Counted from the stretch's first letter, positions 15,701-24,654 are shown. The stretch is DNA of 32,657 nt from Anaerolineae bacterium (GCA_019912965.1 JAIOHM010000035.1:1-32657); one strand, 5' to 3'. Program-made: numbers and translations. The notes: a model not told the origin generated them from the sequence alone.

Positions 15701-15958
15701 TCATCGCATGAAGGGTGTATAAAGTCCCTGTGTCGCCTCAACTAATGCTGCAAACTGATTCAGGCTTTCATACAGTGCCGCCCCGTTTTGCCCCGGTGCC
15801 GCCAGCACACGTGCGATTATAGCTGCAAAATCCGGTGGACACACGGGAAAAGTCGAGATTGTTGCTACCGCACCTTTTTCGTTGATACCGTAACGTTCAT
15901 TTAGTGCGAACTCGTTTCTATCCTCTGTTATACCCTCAGTAAGATATAAACAAATGTT
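15701..15958 (-). pseudogene. Gene remnant or small gene without a standard start
   Basis: On the minus strand a frame of about 85 codons runs from an in-frame TAG (15961-15959) to TGA (15703-15701) with no ATG, GTG or TTG before residue 40. The translation looks protein-like: NERYGINEKGAVATIS, FPVCPPDFAAIIARVLAAPG, AALYESLNQFAALVEATQG. The codon use resembles neighbouring genes. It is probably the C-terminal part of a gene whose 5' end has decayed. I do not recognise the family. Without homologues it could also be chance. Confidence 0.4.
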
Positions 15959-16028
15959 CTAATAGGCGAATTTCGGAAAATTGAAAAGATTCTTGTCTAA
16001 AAATGCGCCCAAAGCGGCATTCTTATAT

Positions 16029-16048
16029 GTATACCAATCACGGTATAC
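16029..16048. promoter_or_regulatory. Perfect inverted repeat upstream of the sigma factor gene
   Basis: GTATACC-AATCAC-GGTATAC, with 7-bp arms and a 6-base spacer, ends 27 bases before the sigma factor ATG. It may be an operator or an RNA hairpin in the leader just upstream of the GGAGGG ribosome binding site (16062-16067). Confidence 0.55.
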
Positions 16049-16075
16049 GGATAGAAAGATCGGAGGGCACTGCAT

Positions 16076-16741
16076 ATGGTTAGTCTTCAACCTCCCCCCG
16101 ATAGCAGCAGTGGGCATCTACCGGATGTCCAGACCGATGAGGAGTGGATTGAACAATTGAAACAGTTCGACTCGGCAGCGTGGGATCGTCTGCTGCATCG
16201 CTACCAGATCGAACTTTGGGAATACAGTTCATATCGGCTTTTAAAAGCGGGCATCGCGCACGATGACAAAATCTGCGATGACATCGTGAGCGCCACATGG
16301 TTGACAGCAGTCGAAAAAATACATTCGTTTCAATGGATGGGTGAAGCAGGTTTGAAGTGGTGGCTGCGGAATATTGCCCAGAACCATATTTTGAAACTGC
16401 GGCGCAAAAACTTCCAGCAGCGGTCACAATCCTTTGAAGCATTCGAGGATGACAAAGAGTTGGATAATTTCCTCGGCGAAAGCGGTCTGTATAACGACAG
16501 TGCCGAAAGTGAAGCGGAACGCCGCGAACGGGCAATCGCATTGGATACGGCGCTGCGCGAGTTGAACGCCCGTGACCGGGAAATTTTTATGCGGCGGATG
16601 GTCAACCGGGAGTCTCCGGCTGATTTGGCGGCGGAATACGGCATGAACGTGCAGGCCGTGTATAAGCTGGTTGACCGGGCGAAGAAGAATGTTTATCTGC
16701 AAATGATTATGCGCGGGTTTTTCCGCAAATCAAGCCAATAG
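16076..16741 (+). CDS. Sigma-70-family RNA polymerase sigma factor (ECF-type)
   Basis: A 221-aa two-domain sigma factor. Region 2 spans about residues 33-112 (AWDRLLHRYQIELWEYSSYRLL through SATWLTAVEKIHSF and WLRNIAQNHILKLRRK). Region 4 spans 153-207 (ALDTALRELNARDREIFMRRMV and the helix-turn-helix SPADLAAEYGMNVQAVYKLVDRAKKNV). An acidic linker lies between them, as in ECF factors. GGAGGG is eight bases before the ATG. The next gene follows 18 bases after the stop. No classical anti-sigma factor with a membrane helix is in the operon, so regulation by the following soluble HTH/Cys-His protein is plausible but unproven. Confidence 0.9.
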   Translation: MVSLQPPPDSSSGHLPDVQTDEEWIEQLKQFDSAAWDRLLHRYQIELWEYSSYRLLKAGIAHDDKICDDIVSATWLTAVEKIHSFQWMGEAGLKWWLRNIAQNHILKLRRKNFQQRSQSFEAFEDDKELDNFLGESGLYNDSAESEAERRERAIALDTALRELNARDREIFMRRMVNRESPADLAAEYGMNVQAVYKLVDRAKKNVYLQMIMRGFFRKSSQ

Positions 16742-16759
16742 TCCCAAAGGAGCAATTAC

Positions 16760-17599
16760 ATGGTTGAGCAGACTATTCCTAACGATATGCTGCGGCAGCA
16801 GGTGCTGGACAAGGTGGAAAGACAGCGCCGTTTGCCACCACCGCCGCCGAGTCATATGGTCAAATTGTTAGGGAGTGTGTTGGAAGCCTATCTGATTAAT
16901 CACAATCATCTGCGGGAAGATTTGGCGAAAGAACTGGGTGTCGAGGAGGAATTCGTGGATGCACTGGTAGAAGGAATGATCCCTGAATCCGAAATCAGCG
17001 ATGAATTATTGGTCGAATTGGCACATGCCATCGGCTATGAACCCAATTTGCTGCGTATCATCCTGAACCGTCCATTGGAACGCGGCGCGGGGTGGATGGC
17101 TATGGCAGGTGATTCAGTGGCTGAAGCTCCTATTCAGCTTGAGACCCAGATGAGACCTGGTGGTATGCATAATTGTGGCGTTGAGGGCTGCCCCGGACAT
17201 GATACGTTCTCGGCTTCCTGTTTGGACGCCAAACGCAAAACCTCGGAAGTTGAGGTGGTGGCGCAGGAATCCGAAGGCAGTGAACTGGTCGATTTGCAAT
17301 ATTTATTGCAGCGGATTGAAAATCAGCAGCAGGATATACGGGTTAAACATCAACATTTTCAGTCGGCTTTGCGAACCATTGAGCAGGGATTAAACAGGCT
17401 TTACGAAAAAATAAGCAGCGCTCCCGAAGCACCCGCATCAACTCTGCGCGAATTGGACGAGCTTTACGAACAATTCCAGCGGGCGTCAGCTTCCAATACG
17501 CTGCTTTCGCTGGTGAATAATGTGGTTAAGCCAGAAGACGAACCTATTGCAGTCAATTGGGTGGAATTTTCTGAGACAGCGGAGCGCAACAATCGATGA
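16760..17599 (+). CDS. HTH-like protein with a Cys/His cluster, partner of the sigma factor
   Basis: A 279-aa soluble protein. Residues 44-103 (LREDLAKELGVEEEFVDALVEG...LVELAHAIGYEPNLL) resemble an XRE-like helix-turn-helix fold. Residues 137-154 hold a possible metal site, H137-x-C139-x4-C144-x2-H147 and C154 (HNCGVEGCPGH). A helical, coiled-coil-like stretch follows at about 175-222 (LVDLQYLLQRIENQQQ), and the C-terminus is acidic. A proline run lies at 25-30. It sits 18 bases after the sigma gene and its TGA overlaps the next ATG (17596-17599), so the three genes form an operon. The Cys/His cluster is not the classical ZAS motif (Hx3Cx2C), but a redox or zinc-controlled anti-sigma role is a reasonable hypothesis. 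Confidence 0.7.
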   Translation: MVEQTIPNDMLRQQVLDKVERQRRLPPPPPSHMVKLLGSVLEAYLINHNHLREDLAKELGVEEEFVDALVEGMIPESEISDELLVELAHAIGYEPNLLRIILNRPLERGAGWMAMAGDSVAEAPIQLETQMRPGGMHNCGVEGCPGHDTFSASCLDAKRKTSEVEVVAQESEGSELVDLQYLLQRIENQQQDIRVKHQHFQSALRTIEQGLNRLYEKISSAPEAPASTLRELDELYEQFQRASASNTLLSLVNNVVKPEDEPIAVNWVEFSETAERNNR

Positions 17600-17808
17600 A
17601 CGATTACCTGCGACAGGCGGTGAAAGAAGATGCGGCAGTTGGCGACACGTTGGCCGCGCAAATCTGCCAGAAAGAGGGGGCGGACTATGTACCCGCCCGT
17701 TATGATGAACTCCTCAGTGGTGAGGATGAAGACCCCGCTTTAAACAGCCCGCGCTACCGTTCCCGGATAGCGCGGGTCTTCCGCAAGTTATTCGTCGCCA
17801 GACGCTAA
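17596..17808 (+). CDS. Small protein, third gene of the sigma operon
   Basis: A 70-aa protein of unknown function. Its start overlaps the previous stop as ATGA, so translation is coupled. The first half is acidic (VKEDAAVGDTLAAQIC, DELLSGEDEDP) and the C-terminus is strongly basic (PRYRSRIARVFRKLFVARR), which may form an amphipathic helix that binds membrane or nucleic acid. No membrane helix or signal peptide is seen. The stop is one base from the convergent alanine dehydrogenase stop. The conserved position suggests an accessory role to the sigma factor. Confidence 0.65.
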   Translation: MNDYLRQAVKEDAAVGDTLAAQICQKEGADYVPARYDELLSGEDEDPALNSPRYRSRIARVFRKLFVARR

Positions 17809-17809
17809 A

Positions 17810-18934
17810 TTATCCCCAAACAACGGCTTCTGCCTGAGCAAATGGCAGATTGAATGTTTCTGCCACCGCCGGGTGGGTAACAGCGCCCTTATAAATATTC
17901 AGCCCTTTTGCCAGACCAATATCCCCGCGTAACGCATCGTGCAGCCCGACATCCGCAATCCGCAGGATGTAACGCAGCGTGGCATTAGCGAGGCCGAAGC
18001 TGGATGTGCGCGGCACTGCGCCCGGCATATTGGCGACGCCGTAATGCAGCACATGATCGACAAAATAAATCGGATCACTGTGGGTGGTGGGATGGGTGGT
18101 TTCCACGCAGCCGCCCTGATCAACAGCCACATCCACGATTACACTGCCGCGCAGCATCAGTGAAAGCATATCCCGCGTAATCAATCGGGGTGCCCGCGCG
18201 CCTGTCACCAGCACACCGCCAATGACGGCGTCGGCAGTAGTGATGGCATCCGCGATATTGGTTTCATTAGAAGCCAGTGTGGTCAACCGCCCTCTGCTGC
18301 CCATGACCTCATCCAGATAACGTAGCCGTTCCATATTGACATCGAGCAGGGTGACGCGAGCGCCCATGCCCAAAGCCACCTGAGCCGCGTGTGTGCCGAC
18401 TGTACCCGCGCCCAGCACCACCACATGAGCAGGTTTGACGCCGGGAATCCCGCCCATCAAAATGCCGCGTCCGCCCTCTGGTTTCTCCAGATAATGCGCC
18501 GCAATTTGTGTCGCCATACGTCCGGCAACTTCGCTCATCGGTTGTAGCAGGGGCAGGTGACCTTTGGCATCCTCAACGGTTTCATAAGCCAATCCGGTGA
18601 CCCCGCTTTGCAACAGGGCATGGGTCAGCCCTTCCTCAGCCGCCAGATGCAAATAGGTGAACAGCAGCAAATCGCTCCGCAAAAAACCGTACTCTTCGGG
18701 CTGTGGTTCTTTGACTTTGAGCACCATCTCGGCGCGTCCCCATGCTTCCTTCGCCGTGTGGACGATAGTTGCACCCGCTTTGACATACTCCTCATCACTG
18801 AAGGCGCTGCCACTGCCCGCGTTGGTTTCGACGACGACCTGATGACCATGACGGACGAGTTCACGGACTGCGCCGGGAGGGAGCGCTACTCTGTACTCGT
18901 TGTTTTTTATTTCCTTTGGGATGCCAATTATCAT
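17810..18934 (-). CDS. ald: Alanine dehydrogenase
   Basis: Catalyses reversible NAD-dependent deamination of L-alanine to pyruvate and ammonium. The 374-aa length matches the family. The N-terminus MIIGIPKEIKNNEYRVALPP is diagnostic. Lys75 (VKVKEP) and His96 (YLHLAAE) fall at the positions of the known catalytic residues. The Rossmann loop GAGTVG is at 175-180. The PGAVPRTSSFGL segment near the C-terminus is typical. It is monocistronic and convergent with the sigma operon, with only one base between stops. The upstream region 18935-19104 separates it from the divergent peptidase gene; no convincing promoter could be picked there. Confidence 0.96.
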   Translation of the reverse strand: MIIGIPKEIKNNEYRVALPPGAVRELVRHGHQVVVETNAGSGSAFSDEEYVKAGATIVHTAKEAWGRAEMVLKVKEPQPEEYGFLRSDLLLFTYLHLAAEEGLTHALLQSGVTGLAYETVEDAKGHLPLLQPMSEVAGRMATQIAAHYLEKPEGGRGILMGGIPGVKPAHVVVLGAGTVGTHAAQVALGMGARVTLLDVNMERLRYLDEVMGSRGRLTTLASNETNIADAITTADAVIGGVLVTGARAPRLITRDMLSLMLRGSVIVDVAVDQGGCVETTHPTTHSDPIYFVDHVLHYGVANMPGAVPRTSSFGLANATLRYILRIADVGLHDALRGDIGLAKGLNIYKGAVTHPAVAETFNLPFAQAEAVVWG

Positions 18935-19104
18935 GCTGATGTGCCCCTGTTAAGATTGCTCAGTATAGATATTTTAATTGTACACTCTGTTTGAAAAAAT
19001 GGACATAATTTTGGTCAGTGTGTAGGAAATGGTTGGTACTTTCGCAAAATTGGATTTGACGTTACTTTTTCGTGACTTGCTTTTACGGAATTGAGGAAAC
19101 GATT

Positions 19105-20553
19105 ATGGATGCTAATCAGCCCAATCCTGCCCCTGCGCCGCCGCCGGAAAAACCCGCTGATCCTGAACCGATTGTGACACAACATCAATTTGAACTGAGC
19201 AACAAGCGGTTCGCCTACACCGTCACAACCGGAATGCTGCCCCTCAAGAATCCAACAGGTGAAACCGAAGCACGCGTTTTCTTTATGGCCTACACCATGG
19301 ATGCGGGTGCGTTCAAACGTCCGTTGACCTTCGTCTTTAATGGCGGGCCGGGTTCAGCCTCGATCTGGTTGCATCTGGGAGCGCTGGGGCCGAAACGGGT
19401 GAAGATGCAGGATGAAGGCTGGATGCCTAAGCCGCCTTATCAACTGGAGACGAATGAACATACATGGCTGGATATGACCGATTTGGTATTCATTGACCCG
19501 GTTGGAACAGGCTACAGCCGCGCCGAAAAACCGGATTTGAACAAAAAGTTCTGGAACTTAAAGGGCGATCTCGAATCGGTTGGCGAGGTTATCCGTTTAT
19601 ACCTGACGCGCTACAAACGTTGGGATTCGCCGCTGTTTTTGGCGGGTGAAAGCTATGGCACGATGCGGGCAGCGGGGTTGGCTGGCGCGTTGATCGACAA
19701 AGGCATCGCCTTCAACGGCGTGATGATGATCTCTACAATTATGAATTTCCAAACGGCGCGGTTTGATCGGGGCAACGATCTGCCATATGCCTTGTTCCTG
19801 CCGACCTATACCGCTACGGCCTGGTATCATCAAAAACTGCCAAAGGATTTACAAAAACATCCACTGCGGAAGGTGCTGGCGGAAGCCGCCGCGTGGGCAG
19901 AAGGTGACTACACAGCCGCGCTGATGAAAGGCGACCGTTTGACCGAAACTGAACGCCAAACGGTTATCGAAAAACTGATGCGCTACACCGGAGTGGAAGC
20001 GCGGTTCATCGACCACAGCAATCTACGGATCGAGATTTTCCGTTTCTGCAAAGAACTGCTGCGGGATGAAAAGCGCACCGTCGGGCGTTTAGACAGCCGT
20101 TTTAAAGGCATTGATGCCCTCGCGGTAACTGAAAAACCGGATTTCGACCCGTCGCTAATTGCGATCACACCCCCTTACACGGCCATGATGAATCAGTATG
20201 TGCGAACGGAATTGAATTATGAAACAGATGTGGAGTATCAAGCCCTGAGTTTCGAGGTCAACCGTGCGTGGGAATGGGGTGATGGCGCTTATCCTGATAC
20301 AAGCGAAGCACTCCGAAGCGCGTTTGCCAAGAACCCGTACATGAAGCTGTTTGTGGCAATGGGCTATTACGATCTGGCGACACCCTACTTTGCTACCGAA
20401 TACAGTTTGAATCACATGGATATCGACTCAACCTTAAAAGCAAATATCCACACGGCAGATTACGAAGCAGGCCATATGCTGTATTTGGATGTGACCTGTT
20501 TGGCAAAGCTCAAAACAGATGCCGATGCATTTATACAGGCTGCATTGACATAA
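19105..20553 (+). CDS. S10-family serine carboxypeptidase-like peptidase
   Basis: A 482-aa alpha/beta-hydrolase-fold peptidase. FVFNGGPGSASIWLHLGALGP is the S10 oxyanion region. The catalytic Ser lies in LAGESYGTMRAAGLA, the Asp in GYYDLATPYF and the His in YEAGHMLYLD. Family members remove residues from peptide C-termini, usually at acidic pH. There is no N-terminal signal peptide: the start MDANQPNPAPAPPPEKP is proline-rich and polar, so the enzyme is probably cytoplasmic or exported by another route. ATG 19105 is chosen because GAGG lies eight bases upstream. Its last 23 bases overlap the convergent histidine kinase gene. Confidence 0.9.
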   Translation: MDANQPNPAPAPPPEKPADPEPIVTQHQFELSNKRFAYTVTTGMLPLKNPTGETEARVFFMAYTMDAGAFKRPLTFVFNGGPGSASIWLHLGALGPKRVKMQDEGWMPKPPYQLETNEHTWLDMTDLVFIDPVGTGYSRAEKPDLNKKFWNLKGDLESVGEVIRLYLTRYKRWDSPLFLAGESYGTMRAAGLAGALIDKGIAFNGVMMISTIMNFQTARFDRGNDLPYALFLPTYTATAWYHQKLPKDLQKHPLRKVLAEAAAWAEGDYTAALMKGDRLTETERQTVIEKLMRYTGVEARFIDHSNLRIEIFRFCKELLRDEKRTVGRLDSRFKGIDALAVTEKPDFDPSLIAITPPYTAMMNQYVRTELNYETDVEYQALSFEVNRAWEWGDGAYPDTSEALRSAFAKNPYMKLFVAMGYYDLATPYFATEYSLNHMDIDSTLKANIHTADYEAGHMLYLDVTCLAKLKTDADAFIQAALT

Positions 20554-21691
20554 CCGTTTCTCTTTGGGAGGCAAGCGGCAGCGTGACCCAGAAAGTGCTG
20601 CCCTGACCGGGCGTACTTTCGACCCCTATTTTGCCTCCCATAAGATCGACCCACGTTTTGGCAATCGCCAAGCCGAGTCCGCTGCCGCCAGTAGCGCGCG
20701 TCCGGCTGTTATCTGCCCGATAAAAGCGGTCGAACAGGTGCGGTAAATCCGCTGGCTGAATGCCCTCGCCTGTATCCTGAATGCTGATGCGGAGGGTGTC
20801 GTTCTGTGTGGCAGCCGCTAGTGTCACCCGTCCGCCCGCCGCATGGCGCAGTGCATTGGTGATGAGGTTGTAAAGCACCTGCCGCAAACGATCCGAATCT
20901 GCCAGCGCATACGGCAAATCGGGTGAGGTTTGCAGTTCGATAGTCGTGTTTTGCGATTCGGCAGCGACGCTGAAATTATCCGCAGCCGCTTGCAGCACAC
21001 TATTAACGTCTACTGATTCGATGTGTACAGTCGTCTGGCCGGATTCCGCTAATGCCAGTTCGCGCAGATCAGAAACCAGACGGGTGAGCAGGCGGGTTTC
21101 ATCATACAGTGAGGCAATCTCTTTCAATTCCAGCGGATACACACCATCCAGCAGCGCCCGTAAATTGCCCTGAATCACGGTGAGTGGTGTGCGGAGTTCA
21201 TGGGCAATATCGGCCATCAGATTGCGGCGCAGCATTTCGGCGCGCTGCAATTCGTCAGCCATCGCATTAAAGGCCATCGCCACTTCCGCCACTTCCGCTA
21301 CGCCATCTACTGCTGCACGACGTTCCCAATGACGGGCGGCGAAATCGCGTGCGGCATTCGAGAGATTGGCTAATGGTGCGGCAATTGCCCGCGTAATCAG
21401 TGCGCCGAGGGCGATCCCCACACCGCCAGCCACCAGCGCCGCGATGATGAGTACAGTCCTTAATTCTTCCAAAAAGGCAATATCAGCCGGACGCGGTGGG
21501 GGCCGCCCATAGGGTGGGCCGCCGCCTGCCGCGTTCCCGGTAGTATTCTCGGTTTGCATTTGGTCGCGGCGTTCAAGATAACCCCGAACTCGATTATCGG
21601 TATATACACCGGATGCCAGCGCCACGATGAGCACTGCCACCAGAGTCACGGCGATGAAGGCCATACTGAGACGGGTTGAAAGTCTGTTCAT
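20531..21691 (-). CDS. Sensor histidine kinase
   Basis: A 386-aa membrane sensor. Helices lie at about residues 8-28 and 79-100, with a short extracytoplasmic loop rich in Gly and Pro between them ([13 protein letters not shown]). A HAMP domain (about 98-150) follows. The dimerisation and phosphoacceptor segment [18 protein letters not shown] has His164. The ATPase domain shows N ([12 protein letters not shown]), G1 ([20 protein letters not shown]) and G2 ([14 protein letters not shown]) boxes. The start overlaps the response regulator stop as ATGA (21688-21691), so the two are coupled partners. The small sensory loop suggests detection of an envelope, metal or membrane signal. The C-terminus overlaps the convergent peptidase gene by 23 bases. 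Confidence 0.93.
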   Translation of the reverse strand: MNRLSTRLSMAFIAVTLVAVLIVALASGVYTDNRVRGYLERRDQMQTENTTGNAAGGGPPYGRPPPRPADIAFLEELRTVLIIAALVAGGVGIALGALITRAIAAPLANLSNAARDFAARHWERRAAVDGVAEVAEVAMAFNAMADELQRAEMLRRNLMADIAHELRTPLTVIQGNLRALLDGVYPLELKEIASLYDETRLLTRLVSDLRELALAESGQTTVHIESVDVNSVLQAAADNFSVAAESQNTTIELQTSPDLPYALADSDRLRQVLYNLITNALRHAAGGRVTLAAATQNDTLRISIQDTGEGIQPADLPHLFDRFYRADNSRTRATGGSGLGLAIAKTWVDLMGGKIGVESTPGQGSTFWVTLPLASQRETVMSMQPV

Positions 21692-22386
21692 CCGTCACCC
21701 TCCCGAAAACGATAACCCACGCCGTAAACCGTTTCGATGCAGTTGGGTTTGGCTGGGTCGGGTTCGATCTTCTTCCGCAGATTTTTGATATGGCTGTCCA
21801 GTGTGCGCTCCAGCCCGTCATAGGTATAGCCGAGCGCCCTTTCGATCAATTCCCCGCGTGTGAAAGTATGATTGGGATACTCCATCAAGGTGCGTAAAAG
21901 GGCGAATTCGGTAGGCGTAACGGGCAGGGATTGATCGTTGACGGCCAGTGTGTGCTGGTCAATATCCAGTTTCACTGTGCCTATTTGCAGCACGCGCGAG
22001 GGTTGGGGTTCGCTGTGCGCGCGCCGCAGAATGGCCTTGACGCGGGCGACCATTTCCTCCGGGTTAAAAGGCTTGGTCAGATAATCATCCGTGCCGAGTT
22101 CAAAACCATAGATTTTGTCGGTATCCTCAACGCGGGCGGTCAGCATCAGAATGGGGGTTTTGGCGAGGTAAGCATCGGCGCGCAGCCATCGGGCAATTGA
22201 CCATCCATCCTGACCGGGCAGCATGATGTCCAGCACAATCAAATCGGGACGTTCACGGCGGATGAGTTGCATGGCTTCGTCACCATCATAGGCTGTCAGC
22301 ACAATCATCCCGGCCTGTTCCAGATAGGACTGAATCAGCCGGACGATTTTGCGGTCATCATCTACAACCAGAATGCGATTTGCCAT
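21688..22386 (-). CDS. OmpR-family response regulator
   Basis: A 232-aa two-domain regulator. The receiver domain carries Asp9/Asp10, phosphoacceptor Asp53 (LIVLDIMLPG), Thr83 (MLTAR) and Lys105 (LTKPF). The C-terminal winged helix (about 130-230) has LPVTPTEFALLRTLMEYPNHTFTRGELI and the recognition region RTLDSHIKNLRKKIEPD. It is the first gene of the two-component pair, overlapping the kinase gene by four bases. The exported Gly/Met-rich protein gene lies upstream on the same strand, beyond a terminator, and is a likely regulatory target by position only. Confidence 0.95.
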   Translation of the reverse strand: MANRILVVDDDRKIVRLIQSYLEQAGMIVLTAYDGDEAMQLIRRERPDLIVLDIMLPGQDGWSIARWLRADAYLAKTPILMLTARVEDTDKIYGFELGTDDYLTKPFNPEEMVARVKAILRRAHSEPQPSRVLQIGTVKLDIDQHTLAVNDQSLPVTPTEFALLRTLMEYPNHTFTRGELIERALGYTYDGLERTLDSHIKNLRKKIEPDPAKPNCIETVYGVGYRFREGDG

Positions 22387-22433
22387 GACACTTCCCTCTG
22401 CCGGATTGATTTAATCCTACCTGTTGTTGTTCG

Positions 22434-22465
22434 TAAAGCAAAACAGGGCACCCCGCAGGATGCCC
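22434..22465 (-). terminator. Intrinsic terminator of the Gly/Met-rich protein gene
   Basis: On the minus strand GGGCA (22465-22461) pairs with TGCCC (22450-22446) across a 10-base loop, followed by TGTTTTGCTTT. It lies just after the stop at 22487 and before the response regulator start at 22386. Confidence 0.65.
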
Positions 22466-22486
22466 CAAGCCAATTCAATGTTCCAG

Positions 22487-23293
22487 TTATGCGTTGGGTG
22501 TTGCTTCCGGTGTGGTTTCAACCGAGGGTGCTGCGTTTGACCCACCCCAGCCTTGCCCCATACCCGGTCGTCCACCACCCATGCCGAAACCACCACGTCC
22601 ATCACGTCCACCGCGTCCACCGCCCATGCCGAAGGTCATCGGCTCGCTCAACTGTGCGGTGATGTTTTCGGCGAAAGTCGCCAGCCGTGCATCGGCCTGT
22701 TCCTGAGTAATGCGTCCAGCTTCGACTGCTGCCGCAACCTGTTCGGCATGAACCGCAGCCAGCGCGTCCACCACAACCGTCAATTCAACGCCTTTTTCCT
22801 CGGCCAGTGCCGCGACGGTCTGCCCGCTTTGGAGCGCGGTGACCAGTTCGGTCTGTTCAATGCCCAGCGCTTCGGCAATTACAGCGGCAAAATCATTGCC
22901 ACGCCCGATGAAGCCATCACCCATCCCAAAGCCACCGCGTCCGCCCATGCCGAAAGTCATTGGCTCGCTCAACTGCGCGGTGATGTTTTCGCGGAAGGTT
23001 TCCAGCATGGCAGCGCTCTGTTCGGCGTGGGCTGCAACCAGTGCATCCACAATGACCGTCAGTTCAACGCCTTTTTCTTCGGCCAGCGCTGCAACCGTTT
23101 GACCATTCTGAAGGGCAGTCAGCAGTTCGGCTTCTTCGATGCCCAGTGCTTCAGCAATAACGGTGAGGGAATTAACGCCACTTCCACCGCCCAGACCGGG
23201 GCCGCCGCCGGGATGCGCTGCCACTGCGGCCACACCCAACGCTGCCAGTGCTGCTATCAGACACACGACCAAAAACCACTTCATCCGTTTCAT
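22487..23293 (-). CDS. Exported Gly/Met-rich protein with two internal repeats
   Basis: A 268-aa protein with a signal peptide (MKRMKWFLVVCLIAALAALG, cleavage near AAVAAHP). It has two tandem repeats of about 80-90 residues (about 44-122 and 137-225). Each begins IAEALGIE, continues NGQTVAALAEEKGVELTV or its near copy, and ends ENITAQLSEPMTFGMGG. The second copy has an insert VEAGRITQEQADARLA. Gly- and Met-rich stretches (GMGGRGGFGMG) follow each repeat, and the tail is low-complexity. A strong AGGAG lies seven bases before the ATG. The repeat arose by intragenic duplication, since the DNA of both copies is still similar. Met-rich exported proteins often bind copper or act as envelope chaperones, but neither role is shown here. 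Confidence 0.75.
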   Translation of the reverse strand: MKRMKWFLVVCLIAALAALGVAAVAAHPGGGPGLGGGSGVNSLTVIAEALGIEEAELLTALQNGQTVAALAEEKGVELTVIVDALVAAHAEQSAAMLETFRENITAQLSEPMTFGMGGRGGFGMGDGFIGRGNDFAAVIAEALGIEQTELVTALQSGQTVAALAEEKGVELTVVVDALAAVHAEQVAAAVEAGRITQEQADARLATFAENITAQLSEPMTFGMGGGRGGRDGRGGFGMGGGRPGMGQGWGGSNAAPSVETTPEATPNA

Positions 23294-23416
23294 TTCATAT
23301 CTCCTTCAATGTGTTTGCTATCTACAGTTTCAGAATAATCTGGCAGTATGGAAAAGTTGTGGAGAACGGCTAAGTGTTGGATGATATGGATAATTGAGGC
23401 ATAACATCGAGGTTCT

Positions 23417-24652
23417 ATGCAGGAACACAAAAAGGGCATTGATCGTTTTTCACTGATTTTTATTCTGGTTACGGCTTTTCTCAATCTGGCCGGGGTTGGA
23501 TTAACCGGGCCGGTATCCCCATTTTTAGTTGGGCAGTATGTTCAGGACCCCAGCCAGTTGGCGCTGGCAAATGGTCTGCTGTTCACCTCCTATTCGTTAT
23601 TCCAGTTTGCTGCCGTGCCGGGGTTAGGCGCGCTCAGCGACCGTTATGGGCGGCGTCCCGTGCTGCTGATCTGTTTAGTAGGTTCAGCACTGGGCTATCT
23701 GATATTTGGGATTGGCGGGGCGCTCTGGATGTTATTCCTGGGACGGATTATGGATGGCGTGACAGGCGGCAACCTGAGCGCGATTTATGCCTATGTTGCC
23801 GACCTGACTGAACCCGAACAACGCACCCGATATTATGGCCTGTTGGGGGCAGTTTCCGGGATGGGATTTGTGATCGGCCCGGCGGTGGGCGGCGCGCTGG
23901 CAAAAGTTGGCGGGCCAACTGCGCCCGTATATTTCGCAGCGGTTGTCACCTTGCTCAATGCCATCTGGGGTTATTTTGTGATGCCCGAAAGCCTGACCGT
24001 CAGTCGCCGCAGCGAGTCGATTTCCATCCGGCAGTTGAATCCGTTTAGCCAGCTCACCGGAATCTTTCAATTGCCACAACTCCGCTGGTTGCTGATCGCC
24101 ATTCTGTTATGGGCGCTGTCGTTCGCCGCGCTGCAATCCAATCTCTCAGTATTCACCAAAGACAAACTGGGTTGGGAAGCAGCAGATGTGGCGGTCATCT
24201 TCACCGTATTTGGGGTGATCGGTGTGTTGGTGCAGGGTGGCTTAATTCGGTTATTGCTCAAACGCTTCAGCGAAGTCCAAGTGGCGATGATGGGCGGATT
24301 GAGCATGATGACCGGATTTTTTTTGCTGTCGCTGGTCGCCGTTATGCCCTCCACCGCGCTGGTGCTGATCGGAACAGCCGTATTCGCGTTTGGCAACGGC
24401 TTGTTTAATCCGTCAATGACCGGGCTGCTTTCGCAAGGAGTCAGCCGGCGTGAACAGGGACGTGTACAGGGCGGCGGTCAATCGGTACAGGCAGTGGGCC
24501 GGGTTTTAGGGCCGCTTTTAGGCAGCGCGGTCTATGTCTCAATTGGGACAGGTGCGCCCTACTGGATGGGCGCAATCCTGTTTCTGCTGGCGACGCTGTG
24601 CATTGTGGCGGCTGTCCCGGTGCTGCGGGCCGCACGCGAGGCAGCCCGGTAA
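23417..24652 (+). CDS. MFS transporter, TetA-like drug/metabolite exporter
   Basis: A 411-aa major-facilitator permease with about 12 membrane helices. Motif A between helices 2 and 3 reads GALSDRYGRRPVLL, as in the TetA/DHA1 antiporters. A long polar stretch, EQRTRYYGLLGAVSGMGFVIGPAVGG, corresponds to the helix 4-5 antiporter region, and the central loop (MPESLTVSRRSESISIRQLNPF) separates the two halves. The family exports drugs or metabolites in exchange for protons. The gene is divergent from the Gly/Met-rich protein and its stop lies two bases from the convergent DUF89 gene. No local gene reveals the substrate. Confidence 0.88.
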   Translation: MQEHKKGIDRFSLIFILVTAFLNLAGVGLTGPVSPFLVGQYVQDPSQLALANGLLFTSYSLFQFAAVPGLGALSDRYGRRPVLLICLVGSALGYLIFGIGGALWMLFLGRIMDGVTGGNLSAIYAYVADLTEPEQRTRYYGLLGAVSGMGFVIGPAVGGALAKVGGPTAPVYFAAVVTLLNAIWGYFVMPESLTVSRRSESISIRQLNPFSQLTGIFQLPQLRWLLIAILLWALSFAALQSNLSVFTKDKLGWEAADVAVIFTVFGVIGVLVQGGLIRLLLKRFSEVQVAMMGGLSMMTGFFLLSLVAVMPSTALVLIGTAVFAFGNGLFNPSMTGLLSQGVSRREQGRVQGGGQSVQAVGRVLGPLLGSAVYVSIGTGAPYWMGAILFLLATLCIVAAVPVLRAAREAAR

Positions 24653-24654
24653 AT

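Noticed and set aside
22553..23338. A 261-codon plus-strand frame opposite the Gly/Met-rich gene
   Set aside because: The repeats of the sense gene create long open antisense frames, and the minus-strand product has a signal peptide and a strong ribosome binding site.
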